Made by a program: the position numbers and the translations under genes
Notes under the pieces: generated by a model
What the model saw: only the letters and a program-made list of their open reading frames with translations
Databases searched by the model: none
Told to the model about the DNA's origin: nothing
Part shown: piece by piece, positions 46,824-54,406 of the stretch
Position numbering within the stretch: the first letter of the stretch is position 1
How the letters are laid out: every line of letters starts with the position of its first letter
Assembly (NCBI GenBank): GCA_937996235.1
Contig: CALKVK010000035.1
Coordinates: 372,001 to 436,000 of the forward strand
Length of the DNA: 64,000 bases
From: an uncultured bacterium
Lineage (GTDB): Bacteria; Planctomycetota; JAJSAM01; JAJVHW01
Direction of reading: 5' to 3'

Positions 46824-47972
46824 ATGCGGCGCAGCGGGATCATCGCGGCAGTCGGCGCCCTGGTGCTCGCGTTCGTCGGAGCCGCGCCGGCCGCACCGTC
46901 CGACGTCGCGACGCGGATCGCCGACGCGCGGGCGCTCGAGAAGTCCGATGTCGGCGCGCTCCTCACGCAGTTCCGCGAGCTCGCGCGCGCGAAGCCTGCG
47001 GCCGAGGAACTCCCGGCGCACCTCGACTTCCTGGCCGAGTACGTCGTCACGGAGCCGGCGCGCGCGCTGCGCCTGGCGGCCCTCCACGCCGGTGCGCACC
47101 TCGACGCGAAGGGTCTCGCGCAGCGGCTCGTGCAGCGCGCGGACGGCGAGGACACCGCGCGCACGTGCTACGCGATCGAGGGCCTCGGCTACGTGGGAGC
47201 CGGCACCGACGTCCCGCGGCTGCTCGAGCTGGGCAGGAGCCCGAGCACCGCCATCGGCGTCGAGGCCGTGGAGGCCGTCGCGCGCCTCGGCGGCAAGAAG
47301 GACGTGGACGCGCTCATCGAGATCGCACTCGACCACACGAGTCCGGAGGTCGCCGACCACGCGGCGTGGGCGGCGCAGGACCTCGTCGGCAAACAGAAGG
47401 CGCTCCTCCCGAAGCTGAAGAAGGCGGCGGGGAAGACGCGCGCGGCGCGGGCCGGCTCGATCGAGGCCATGCTCATGGACAACAAGGACGCGTTCACGTG
47501 GCGTCCGAACCTGGACGAGGCCGTGGAACTGCTCGCGGCAGCGCCTGCGACCATCGAGGTGCGCGCCGCGGACCCGGCCTACGAGAAGCTCGTGCGCGAC
47601 AGCATGCAGTGGCTGGCCGAGAACCTGCCCGCGACCGAGCTGCTGGTCCGCGCCGCAGCCGTGCGCTTCGAGATGCCGGCGAACCCGCCCGACGCACACG
47701 TGGACACGCAGAACCTGGTCGTGGGCATCCCGCTCAACTACGCGTCGCAGCCGCCTTCGAAGCTCGCGTACCACCTCGCCCGCGCCGGGACGGTGCTCTT
47801 CGCGAAGCGCATCGGCGAGCCGTTCGAGCGGCACCGCGGATGGGAGAACGCGATCGCGGACTCGTTCGACGTCTGCGTCGCGGCGAAGCTCTACGACGCC
47901 CACACGGGCGCGATCTCGCGCGAGAAGTTCGTCAGCGAACGCCTCGCGCAGCGGCCGTGGGGCGGCAACTGA
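46824..47972 (+). CDS. Secreted HEAT-repeat protein with C-terminal domain of unknown function
   Basis: 382 residues. Signal peptide ending GAAPAAPSD. Residues ~60-230 contain HEAT-like units (YAIEGLGYVGAGTDVPRLLEL; AVEAVARLGGKKDVDALIEIA; VADHAAWAAQDLVGKQKALL). The C-terminal ~150 residues are a distinct alpha/beta region (VVGIPLNYASQPPSKLAYHLAR) that I do not recognise. It follows the TPR gene by 4 bases and converges on the M24 peptidase gene with a 21-base gap. Confidence 0.7.
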   Translation: MRRSGIIAAVGALVLAFVGAAPAAPSDVATRIADARALEKSDVGALLTQFRELARAKPAAEELPAHLDFLAEYVVTEPARALRLAALHAGAHLDAKGLAQRLVQRADGEDTARTCYAIEGLGYVGAGTDVPRLLELGRSPSTAIGVEAVEAVARLGGKKDVDALIEIALDHTSPEVADHAAWAAQDLVGKQKALLPKLKKAAGKTRAARAGSIEAMLMDNKDAFTWRPNLDEAVELLAAAPATIEVRAADPAYEKLVRDSMQWLAENLPATELLVRAAAVRFEMPANPPDAHVDTQNLVVGIPLNYASQPPSKLAYHLARAGTVLFAKRIGEPFERHRGWENAIADSFDVCVAAKLYDAHTGAISREKFVSERLAQRPWGGN

Positions 47973-47993
47973 GCCGGGCCCGTACGCGCCGCC

Positions 47994-49115
47994 TCAGAGC
48001 TCCAGCACCTTCGGCGCCGCGGTCAGGTTCTCGCACCCCGTGTCGGTGACGAGGACCATGTCCTCGAGACGGACTCCGCCGAGCCCGGCGTAGTAGAGCC
48101 CCGGCTCCACGGTCACGATCGCGCCCGAGGGCAGCGTGCCCGGCCGGTCGCCGAACGCGGGGGGCTCGTGGATGTCGAGGCCCACGCCGTGACCGGTGCC
48201 GTGGAAGAAGCCCTGGTTGCGCCCGTCGACGACGCCCGTCGGGAACCCTGCGTCGGCGAAGAGCTCGCGGATGCCCACGTGGATCGCCTGCGCGTCGCAG
48301 CCGCCGCGGATGCGCTCGAACGCATACTCCTGCCCCGCCGCGACCGTCGCGTACATCTCGCGCACGCGGGCCGGCGCCTTGCCGCGCACGACGGTGCGCG
48401 TCATGTCGGCGAAGTAGCCGGTGCGCGTGTCGCGCGGGAAGATGTCGAAGATGATCGTCGTGTTCGGGCGGATCGGCCCGGAGCCGACGTCGTGCGGGTC
48501 GACGCACTGCTCGCCCGAGGCCACGATGGTGTGGCGCGCCACGAGTCCCTCGCGGGCGAGCGAGAGATCGATCACACCGCGCAGGCGCTCCGACGTCACC
48601 GCCTCGCCGTCGGCGCGCAGCGCGCCGCCGCGCGTCCGCGCGCGGCGCAGCAGTGCCAGCGCCTCGTCCAGCGCGCGCTCGGTCGCCGCCTGCGCGGCGC
48701 GCACGGCGCGGATCTCGTCGGCGCGCTTCAGCATGCGCTCCGGGAAGAACGGCGCCGGCCGCACGTCCACGCGGATGCCGGCCGCGCGGAGCACGTCGGC
48801 GGTGCCGACGGGGAACGTCTCGGGCACGGTGACCGCGGCGACGCGCTTCGACGCGAGGATCGCCGCGTACACCTCGTCCGGTCGCGGGCGCCGTCCGAGG
48901 CGGCGCTCCACGCGGCGCGTCCATGCGACCTGGTCCACGACCTCGTCCACGCGCGCCTCGCGCCGCGCACGCCCGATCTCGAGTGCCGAGGCGACCAGGT
49001 AGCTCCGGCGCCCCTTCCGAAACCAGAAGGCCGGGTCGGGCACGTGCATCCCGGTGGCGTACAGGAAGTTCGCGTCGCTCTCGCTCGACGCGTGCAGGCA
49101 CAGCGCGGGCTCCAT
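47994..49115 (-). CDS. M24-family metallopeptidase (Xaa-Pro aminopeptidase-like)
   Basis: 373 residues. N-terminal creatinase-like domain (1-~170) and C-terminal pita-bread fold with all five metal ligands: D224 (FDIFP), D237 (FADMTR), H309 (FHGTGHGVG), E337 (TVEPGL) and E351 (RLEDMV). Cytoplasmic, no signal. ATG preceded by TACACT at exactly six bases. Divergent to the carbonic anhydrase gene. Confidence 0.92.
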   Translation of the reverse strand: MEPALCLHASSESDANFLYATGMHVPDPAFWFRKGRRSYLVASALEIGRARREARVDEVVDQVAWTRRVERRLGRRPRPDEVYAAILASKRVAAVTVPETFPVGTADVLRAAGIRVDVRPAPFFPERMLKRADEIRAVRAAQAATERALDEALALLRRARTRGGALRADGEAVTSERLRGVIDLSLAREGLVARHTIVASGEQCVDPHDVGSGPIRPNTTIIFDIFPRDTRTGYFADMTRTVVRGKAPARVREMYATVAAGQEYAFERIRGGCDAQAIHVGIRELFADAGFPTGVVDGRNQGFFHGTGHGVGLDIHEPPAFGDRPGTLPSGAIVTVEPGLYYAGLGGVRLEDMVLVTDTGCENLTAAPKVLEL

Positions 49116-49121
49116 GCGGGG

Positions 49122-49127
49122 AGTGTA
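49122..49127 (-). promoter_or_regulatory. Leaderless-type -10 box TACACT for the M24 peptidase
   Basis: On the minus strand TACACT is followed by exactly six bases and the ATG. No Shine-Dalgarno. Confidence 0.5.
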
Positions 49128-49240
49128 CGGGCGGCGCTGTCCCGCGGAAGCGCCGCACGCGGAGATCCGGCTCCCCCGCCGCGGCGCGGCGTGCGAGTCT
49201 CGACGCGCGCAGTCGGCGGGTGCGCGAGTGGGAGCACGAC

Positions 49241-49882
49241 GTGAAGACGCTGGGCGACATCTTCGAGCGCAACCGCACGTGGGCAGCCGAGCGCTGCGCG
49301 GAGGATCCGGAGTTCTTCGCACGCCTCAAGGCGCAGCAGCGGCCGGAGATCGTGTGGATCGGCTGCTCCGACAGCCGCGTGCCGGCGAACCAGATCTGCG
49401 GGCTCGCGCCCGGCGAGGTCTTCGTGCACCGGAACGTGGCGAACCTCGTGGTGCACAGCGACTTCAACTGCCTCTCGGTGCTCGAGTACGGCGTCCACGT
49501 GCTCGGCGTCCGGCACGTGATCGTCTGCGGTCACTACGGCTGCGGCGGCGTGCAGGCGGCGCTGCAGGAGAACCGCCTGGGCCTGATCGACAACTGGCTG
49601 CGCCACGTGCGCGACGTGCGCCAGCGCCACGCCGAGGAGCTCGACGTCCTGCCGCACGAACGCCGCGTGGACCGCCTCTGCGAGCTGAACGTGCGCGCGC
49701 AGGTGGCGAACGTCTGCCACACGACGATCGTGCAGCGCGCGTGGGAGGCCGGCCGCGCGGTCACGGTGCACGGGTGGATCTACCGGATCGAGGAGGGCCT
49801 GTTGCAGGACCTCGGCTGCGCGGTCTCCGGACCCGACGAGATCCCGGCGGCGTACCGCCTCGCCTTCCCGCCCGCCGGCTGA
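49241..49882 (+). CDS. Beta-class carbonic anhydrase
   Basis: 213 residues. Zinc ligands C42, H98 and C101 with the D44/R46 dyad of the beta class: GCSDSRVP and VCGHYGCGG. Interconverts CO2 and bicarbonate in the cytoplasm. The GTG at 49241 matches the usual N-terminus (short helix LGDIFERNRTW), with a GGGAG-type site just upstream. Converges on the NUDIX gene with a 24-base gap. Confidence 0.95.
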   Translation: MKTLGDIFERNRTWAAERCAEDPEFFARLKAQQRPEIVWIGCSDSRVPANQICGLAPGEVFVHRNVANLVVHSDFNCLSVLEYGVHVLGVRHVIVCGHYGCGGVQAALQENRLGLIDNWLRHVRDVRQRHAEELDVLPHERRVDRLCELNVRAQVANVCHTTIVQRAWEAGRAVTVHGWIYRIEEGLLQDLGCAVSGPDEIPAAYRLAFPPAG

Positions 49883-49906
49883 CGCGCCCGCGGCGTGCGA
49901 CGCGGC

Positions 49907-50521
49907 TCAGTCGCCGCGCAGGTCGACGAGGCGGTCGATGAGCAGCGCGCTCCACGTCTCGAACGTCGAGCGCTCCTCGTGCGCGAGCCGCTCGACCGCG
50001 GTCGCGGGGACGAACTCCCCCTCGAGCACCGCCGTCTCGCGCACGCTCACGGCGCCGGCGGTCCGGCCGACGAACACGAGCCCCGCGTGCACGGCGCCGA
50101 CCTCGGTCGAGTCGTCGTTCAGCACTCCGACCGCGCGCACGTCGCACGGCGCCGCGAGTGTCAGCTCCTCGGACAGTTCGCGCCGCAGCGCGGCGACGAC
50201 GACGTCGCCGCCGCCCGCCGCCCGGTCGGGCGGCTCGACGTGGCCGCCGACGCCGATCGAGCGCTTGCCGTGGAGCCGAGCGTCGCCGCCGGCGGCGAGC
50301 CGGCGCATCAGGAAGACGTCGCCGCCGCGCCGCAGCACGCAGTACGGGATGATCTGCTTCAGCTCCGGGTCGCGCTCGGCGTGCTCGCGCTCGACGAAGA
50401 ACCCGCGCTCGCGCACGCGCGCGACGAGCTCCGCGGTCGCGTCGGGCGTGAGCAGCTCGAGCCCGTGCGGCGCGCGCCGTTCGAAGAGGTCGCGCCGCCG
50501 CAGCACGTAGACGAACTCCAT
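49907..50521 (-). CDS. NUDIX-domain hydrolase with a variant Nudix box
   Basis: 204 residues. The Nudix segment reads GGHVEPPDRAAGGGDVVVAA then RRELSEELTL. The REUxEE core is intact (R-E-L-S-E-E), but a short insertion separates GG from it and the usual Gly after EE-x is Thr. N-terminal helical region with ERDPELKQIIPYCVL, typical of NUDIX proteins described as phosphoesterases. Substrate unknown. ATG with no ribosome-binding site, six bases after TACAGT. Confidence 0.75.
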   Translation of the reverse strand: MEFVYVLRRRDLFERRAPHGLELLTPDATAELVARVRERGFFVEREHAERDPELKQIIPYCVLRRGGDVFLMRRLAAGGDARLHGKRSIGVGGHVEPPDRAAGGGDVVVAALRRELSEELTLAAPCDVRAVGVLNDDSTEVGAVHAGLVFVGRTAGAVSVRETAVLEGEFVPATAVERLAHEERSTFETWSALLIDRLVDLRGD

Positions 50522-50527
50522 CGCGGC

Positions 50528-50533
50528 ACTGTA
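50528..50533 (-). promoter_or_regulatory. Leaderless-type -10 box TACAGT for the NUDIX gene
   Basis: TACAGT on the minus strand, six bases before the ATG; divergent from the CPBP gene promoter. Confidence 0.5.
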
Positions 50534-50542
50534 GCGCGCTCC

Positions 50543-50571
50543 TTGGACAGCCGCGCCGGGGGTCGAACAAT
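50543..50571 (+). promoter_or_regulatory. Promoter of the CPBP/DUF2752 pair
   Basis: TTGGAC at 50543-50548 and AACAAT at 50566-50571 with a 17-base spacer; the GTG start follows eight bases later, so the leader would be one or two bases at most. Confidence 0.4.
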
Positions 50572-50579
50572 GTCCCGCC

Positions 50580-51254
50580 GTGCGCGCCCTGCCGTACCTG
50601 CTCCCCTACGTCCTGCTCGTGGGGGCGCAGATGGCCGCTCTCGAACTTTTCCCCGAGCACGCCTCGCGAGTGTGGCCGTTGCTCGCCCTCGCGCTGACGG
50701 TCGTGCTCGTCGCGTTCCACCGCCGCGGCGCCTATCCCGAGCTCCGCGTCCGCGAAACGCCGGCGCGCGGCGCGACGTGGCTCGCCGTCGCCGCGGGACT
50801 CCTCTCCGGCCTCACCTGGGTGCCGCTGACCGACGTCGCGCCGGCGCTGGACATCCTCGGCGACGGGGGCGGGCGCGGACACTTCGACGCCGCTGCGCTC
50901 GGCACGCAGCTCACCTGGCTGGTGGTCGGCAGCCGGCTCGTCACCTCGATCGTCCTCGTGCCGTTCGCGGAGGAGCTGCTGGTGCGGTCCTTCGTCCCGC
51001 GGCTCGCCGACGCCGGTCGCACCGACTGGTGGGAGCTGCCGGTCGGGCGCTTCTCGAAGCTCTCCTTCTGCGTGTCGGTGGCGTTCTTCACGCTCACCCA
51101 CCCGGAGTGGCTCGCCGCGCTGGTGACCGGGCTCCTGTTCACGCTGCTGCTGATGCACACACGGCGCTTCCGCGACGTCGTGATCGCACACGTGCTCGCG
51201 AACGCCGTGCTCGACGGCTACGTGCTCCTCAGCGGGGAGACGCGCTTCTGGTGA
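50580..51254 (+). CDS. CPBP-family intramembrane metalloprotease (CAAX protease-related)
   Basis: 224 residues, six to seven membrane helices. Active-site motifs of the CPBP/Abi family are complete: E131-E132 with R136 (FAEELLVR), H174 (FFTLTHPEW), and H204 with N208 (AHVLANAV). The short length and LPYLLPYVLL start resemble the CAAX prenyl protease-related group associated with PEP-CTERM systems, but no exosortase is in the window. GTG start. Followed by DUF2752 as a GTGA overlap. Confidence 0.85.
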   Translation: MRALPYLLPYVLLVGAQMAALELFPEHASRVWPLLALALTVVLVAFHRRGAYPELRVRETPARGATWLAVAAGLLSGLTWVPLTDVAPALDILGDGGGRGHFDAAALGTQLTWLVVGSRLVTSIVLVPFAEELLVRSFVPRLADAGRTDWWELPVGRFSKLSFCVSVAFFTLTHPEWLAALVTGLLFTLLLMHTRRFRDVVIAHVLANAVLDGYVLLSGETRFW

Positions 51255-51736
51255 GCTGCGTGCCCCCGCCGCGGCGCGCGACGACACCGGACCCGGTCGC
51301 CGCGTTCGATGCGTCGGACGCCGCGCGGGCGCGGCGCTCGCAGCTCTGGAGGCTCGGCCTCTGTGCGGCCGGGCTCCTCGCGGTCGCACTCCTCGGCTGG
51401 GTCACGCGCCTGCCGAGCTTCTCGATGTGCACCTTCCAGATCGTCTTCGGCAGGCCGTGCCCGGGCTGCGGGATGACGCGCTCGGTGCGCGCGCTCGCGC
51501 ACGGCGACCTGATCGAGTCGCTGCGCATGCACCCGCTCGGCGTCGTGCTCGTCGGCGGCACGGCGTGGGGCTTCGTGGACGCGCTCCGCGCGCTGCGCAC
51601 CGGCCGCGACCGCGCATGGGACTGGGTGGAGACGCACTCCACGCTGCTCGCGTCGCTGCTGTTCGGGGCGTTCCTGCTGCTGTGGATCGTGCGCGGCTTC
51701 GTCGTGCCGGACTGGTCGCCCGATCCCATCCGCTGA
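51251..51736 (+). CDS. DUF2752 membrane protein
   Basis: 161 residues. Two to three membrane helices (about 35-52, 92-110, 132-150) and the family signature C60 then G-x-PCPGCGMTRS (C70, C73). GTG start overlapping the protease stop. The family has no known activity; its cysteine motif faces a membrane interface and could bind metal or undergo redox change. Ends 14 bases from the convergent zinc-ribbon gene. Confidence 0.88.
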   Translation: MSCVPPPRRATTPDPVAAFDASDAARARRSQLWRLGLCAAGLLAVALLGWVTRLPSFSMCTFQIVFGRPCPGCGMTRSVRALAHGDLIESLRMHPLGVVLVGGTAWGFVDALRALRTGRDRAWDWVETHSTLLASLLFGAFLLLWIVRGFVVPDWSPDPIR

Positions 51737-51750
51737 GGCGGCGGCCCCGG

Positions 51751-52461
51751 TCAGAGCTCGAGCACGAGGATGCGCTGGCAGGAGCGGCAGAGAACGATCT
51801 TGTCGCCCGAGACCAGGTCGGAGAGGTCCTGCGGGCGAATCGCCATCTGGCAGCCCTGGCAGTACTCCCCGTGCACGGCGACGACGGCGGTGCCGCTCTT
51901 GCGGTTGCCGGTGCGGATGCGGTCGTAGAGCCGCAGCTTCTCGGCGTCCACGCTGCCGGCGAGCTCGTCGCGCGCGGCGCGCAGCTCGTCGAGGCGCCGC
52001 GCCATGTCCTGGCGCTCCGCCTCGACCTTCGCCTCGGCGGCGCGCAGGTCGGCCTCGCGCTCGCGCTGCACGGACTTCGCGGCGTCCTCCTCGCGCTCGC
52101 GCTCCTCGACCGCGTCCATGCCGAGCAGGATGCGCTCCTCGAGCTTGCCGTTCTCGGCCTTGATCGTCCCGATCTTGAGGAGGATGCCCTGGTACTCCTT
52201 GTTGTTGGACGCCGTGTTCAGGTTGCCCTCGAGCTTGAGGATCTCCTGCTCGGCCTGCTTCAGGTCCATCTCCAGCCGGTGGAGCGCGGCCTGCGCCTCC
52301 TGCCGCGCGTGGTGCGCCGCCGCGACGCCGGCCTTCGCCGTGTCGAGCGCGCTGCGCGCGCCGCTGAGCCCGTGGTCGAGCACATCGATCTGCTGAGCCA
52401 GCGCGACGATGTCGTCGTCCACGCGCTGCAGCCGGATGAGCTGCTGCAGGGTCTCCTTCAC
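51751..52461 (-). CDS. Coiled-coil protein with C-terminal C4 zinc ribbon
   Basis: 236 residues. A long helical hairpin/coiled coil (1-~185) with the conserved NNKEYQGIL stretch, then a zinc ribbon: YCQGCQM and LCRSCQ (two CXXC). This is the C4-type zinc-ribbon family found in most bacteria. The start is the GTG at 52461 behind GGGAGAG. The in-frame ATG at 52509 would begin inside the rpoD terminator hairpin and is rejected. Confidence 0.88.
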   Translation of the reverse strand: MKETLQQLIRLQRVDDDIVALAQQIDVLDHGLSGARSALDTAKAGVAAAHHARQEAQAALHRLEMDLKQAEQEILKLEGNLNTASNNKEYQGILLKIGTIKAENGKLEERILLGMDAVEEREREEDAAKSVQREREADLRAAEAKVEAERQDMARRLDELRAARDELAGSVDAEKLRLYDRIRTGNRKSGTAVVAVHGEYCQGCQMAIRPQDLSDLVSGDKIVLCRSCQRILVLEL

Positions 52462-52504
52462 GTCGTCTCTCCCGTGCTCCGTCGCCCCGTCGTCCGGTCC
52501 CCAA

Positions 52505-52540
52505 AGCAAGACAGCCCGGCTCGCGCCGGGCTGTCCTGCT
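52505..52540 (-). terminator. Strong terminator-like hairpin after rpoD
   Basis: A 16-bp stem with one mismatch: 52505-52520 against 52525-52540, TCGC loop. It begins immediately after the rpoD stop (52541-52543) and is followed on the minus strand by TTTGGGG. This is the strongest hairpin seen next to a stop codon in the window. Confidence 0.7.
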
Positions 52541-54250
52541 TCACTCGTTCCCGAAGGAGTCGAGGAAGCCCTCGAGCTTCCTCGCTCGCACCGGGTGCTG
52601 CAGCTTGCGCACCGCCTTCGCCTCGATCTGGCGCACGCGCTCGCGCGTGACCTTGAAGATGCGCCCGACCTCTTCCAGCGTGTACGTGTAGCCGTCGCCG
52701 ATGCCGTAGCGCAGCTTGATGATCTCGCGTTCGCGGAACGTCAGCGTCTGCAGCACCTTCTCGATCTTGTCCTTCAGCATCTCGTGCGTCGCCGCGTTGA
52801 CCGGCGACTCGGCGCTCTGGTCCTCGATGAAGTCGCCGAAGTAGCTGTCGTCGCTGTCGCCGATCGGGCAGTCGAGCGAGATCGGGTGCTTCGCGATCTT
52901 GAAGACCCGCTTGGTCTCGTCGACCGAGATCTCGGACGCCGCGGCGATCTCCTCGATCGTCGGCTCGCGGCCCTTCTTCTGCACCAGGTCCTTGGTGACG
53001 TTGCGCAGCTTCGACATCGTCTCGATCATGTGGACCGGGATGCGGATCGTCCGCGCCTGGTCCGCGATCGAGCGCGTGATCGCCTGCCGGATCCACCACG
53101 TCGCGTACGTCGAGAACTTGTAGCCGCGGCGGAACTCGTACTTCTCCACGGCCTTCATCAGGCCCGTGTTGCCTTCCTGGATCAGGTCCAGGAAGGAGAG
53201 GCCGCGGTTGCGGTACTTCTTCGCGATGGAGACCACGAGGCGCAGGTTGCCGCTCGAGAGGTTCTGCTTCGCGAGCTCGTAGCCGTTGAACTCGTGGCGC
53301 ACCTGCCGGCGGTGGCGGCGCCGCAGCCGCGCCGGCGGCTCGCACGCGCGCATCGTGATCTGCGCGATGCGGTCCTTGACCTCCTCGCGCTCCTCCACCG
53401 CGCCCGTCGCCTTCGACTTGTCGAGCTCGCGCAGGCGCTTCTCGAGCCGGTCGAGCTCGCGCACCGTCGCGCCGATCTCGTCCATCACCGGCTTCAGCTT
53501 CTTGATCTGGATGTTCAGCTCTTCGAGCAGCCGGCGGCCGCGGCGGCGGCGCTCGGCGAGGCGCCGCAGGAGCTCGATGCGGCCGCGCTTCGTGCGCGCC
53601 GACGCGAGACCGACGAGGTCCCGGCGCATGGCGTCGAGCATCTTGCGCAGGGTCTCGATGTGCCCCGGGAGCTGCTCCTGCGTGTCCTGCTTGCTGTTCT
53701 CGACGTTCGGGTTGACCTTCAGCGTGCGGTCGAACGCGAGGTCGCCGCGCTGCACGTCCTCGAGGAGCTGCAGCGAGAGCTCCATCGCATAGCCGCACGA
53801 CAGCAGGCGCTCGCGGTAGCGCTTGCGCGTGCGCTCGATCGTCTTCGCGAGCCAGATCTCCTGCTCGCGCGTGAGCAGGGGGATCTCGCCCATCTGGGTG
53901 AGGTACATGCGGACGGGGTCGTCGATGCGCTCGACGGGCGTCTGCATGGTGAGCGGATCGACGACGATCGCGTCCTTCGGCTCCTCGAAGCTCTGCTGAC
54001 GCAGCTTGCGCGCGTCGACGTCCTCGTCGTCCGCGCCCTCGGTCTCGTACGTGCGCGCTTCCTCGAGCAGCTCGATGTTGAGCTCGTCGAGCTGCACGGC
54101 GATCCGGTCGAGCGCGCGCTCCGACGACGTGATCTCGTCGGGCAGCATGCGCTGCACCTCGTCGATCGTGACGTATCCCTTGCGGCGCCCTTCCTTGATG
54201 AGGGCCTTCAGCTCGGGCTCGATCCGGTCGTTTATCGTCACGGGCGTCAT
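52541..54250 (-). CDS. rpoD: Primary RNA polymerase sigma factor (RpoD/SigA)
   Basis: 569 residues. Region 1.1 (KALIKEGRRKGYVTIDEVQRML, residues ~15-60), region 1.2 (DPVRMYLTQMGEIPLLTREQE), an Arg-rich non-conserved insert (~150-330), regions 2.1-2.4 (NLRLVVSIAKKYRNRGLSFLDLIQEGN, YKFSTYATWWIRQAI), region 3 and region 4.2 helix-turn-helix (YTLEEVGRIFKVTRERVRQIEAK). Downstream of dnaG, as in the classic macromolecular-synthesis arrangement, but with its own TAGACT box. It should recognise the TAnnnT-type -10 elements seen here. Confidence 0.97.
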   Translation of the reverse strand: MTPVTINDRIEPELKALIKEGRRKGYVTIDEVQRMLPDEITSSERALDRIAVQLDELNIELLEEARTYETEGADDEDVDARKLRQQSFEEPKDAIVVDPLTMQTPVERIDDPVRMYLTQMGEIPLLTREQEIWLAKTIERTRKRYRERLLSCGYAMELSLQLLEDVQRGDLAFDRTLKVNPNVENSKQDTQEQLPGHIETLRKMLDAMRRDLVGLASARTKRGRIELLRRLAERRRRGRRLLEELNIQIKKLKPVMDEIGATVRELDRLEKRLRELDKSKATGAVEEREEVKDRIAQITMRACEPPARLRRRHRRQVRHEFNGYELAKQNLSSGNLRLVVSIAKKYRNRGLSFLDLIQEGNTGLMKAVEKYEFRRGYKFSTYATWWIRQAITRSIADQARTIRIPVHMIETMSKLRNVTKDLVQKKGREPTIEEIAAASEISVDETKRVFKIAKHPISLDCPIGDSDDSYFGDFIEDQSAESPVNAATHEMLKDKIEKVLQTLTFREREIIKLRYGIGDGYTYTLEEVGRIFKVTRERVRQIEAKAVRKLQHPVRARKLEGFLDSFGNE

Positions 54251-54292
54251 CCTCGAACCGGCTGCACGGGGCCCCGGCGTGGAAGCGAGTTC

Positions 54293-54298
54293 AGTCTA
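54293..54298 (-). promoter_or_regulatory. Possible -10 box TAGACT for rpoD
   Basis: TAGACT on the minus strand, 42 bases before the rpoD ATG, in the 156-bp dnaG-rpoD gap. The same hexamer occurs before moxR and before the ABC binding-protein gene. Confidence 0.35.
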
Positions 54299-54406
54299 CG
54301 TGGCCGCCTCGGGCGGGGGAAACCGTGCGGACTTGGGGCCGCCTCGCGAGGGCAATCCCACACCATAACGCGCGCGGGGCTCCCGTCTGCCCGGGATTTC
54401 GGCCCG

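Noticed and set aside
52462..52509. Upstream ATG start for the zinc-ribbon gene
   Set aside because: It would start inside the strong hairpin after rpoD. The GTG at 52461 has a good ribosome-binding site and fits the family N-terminus.
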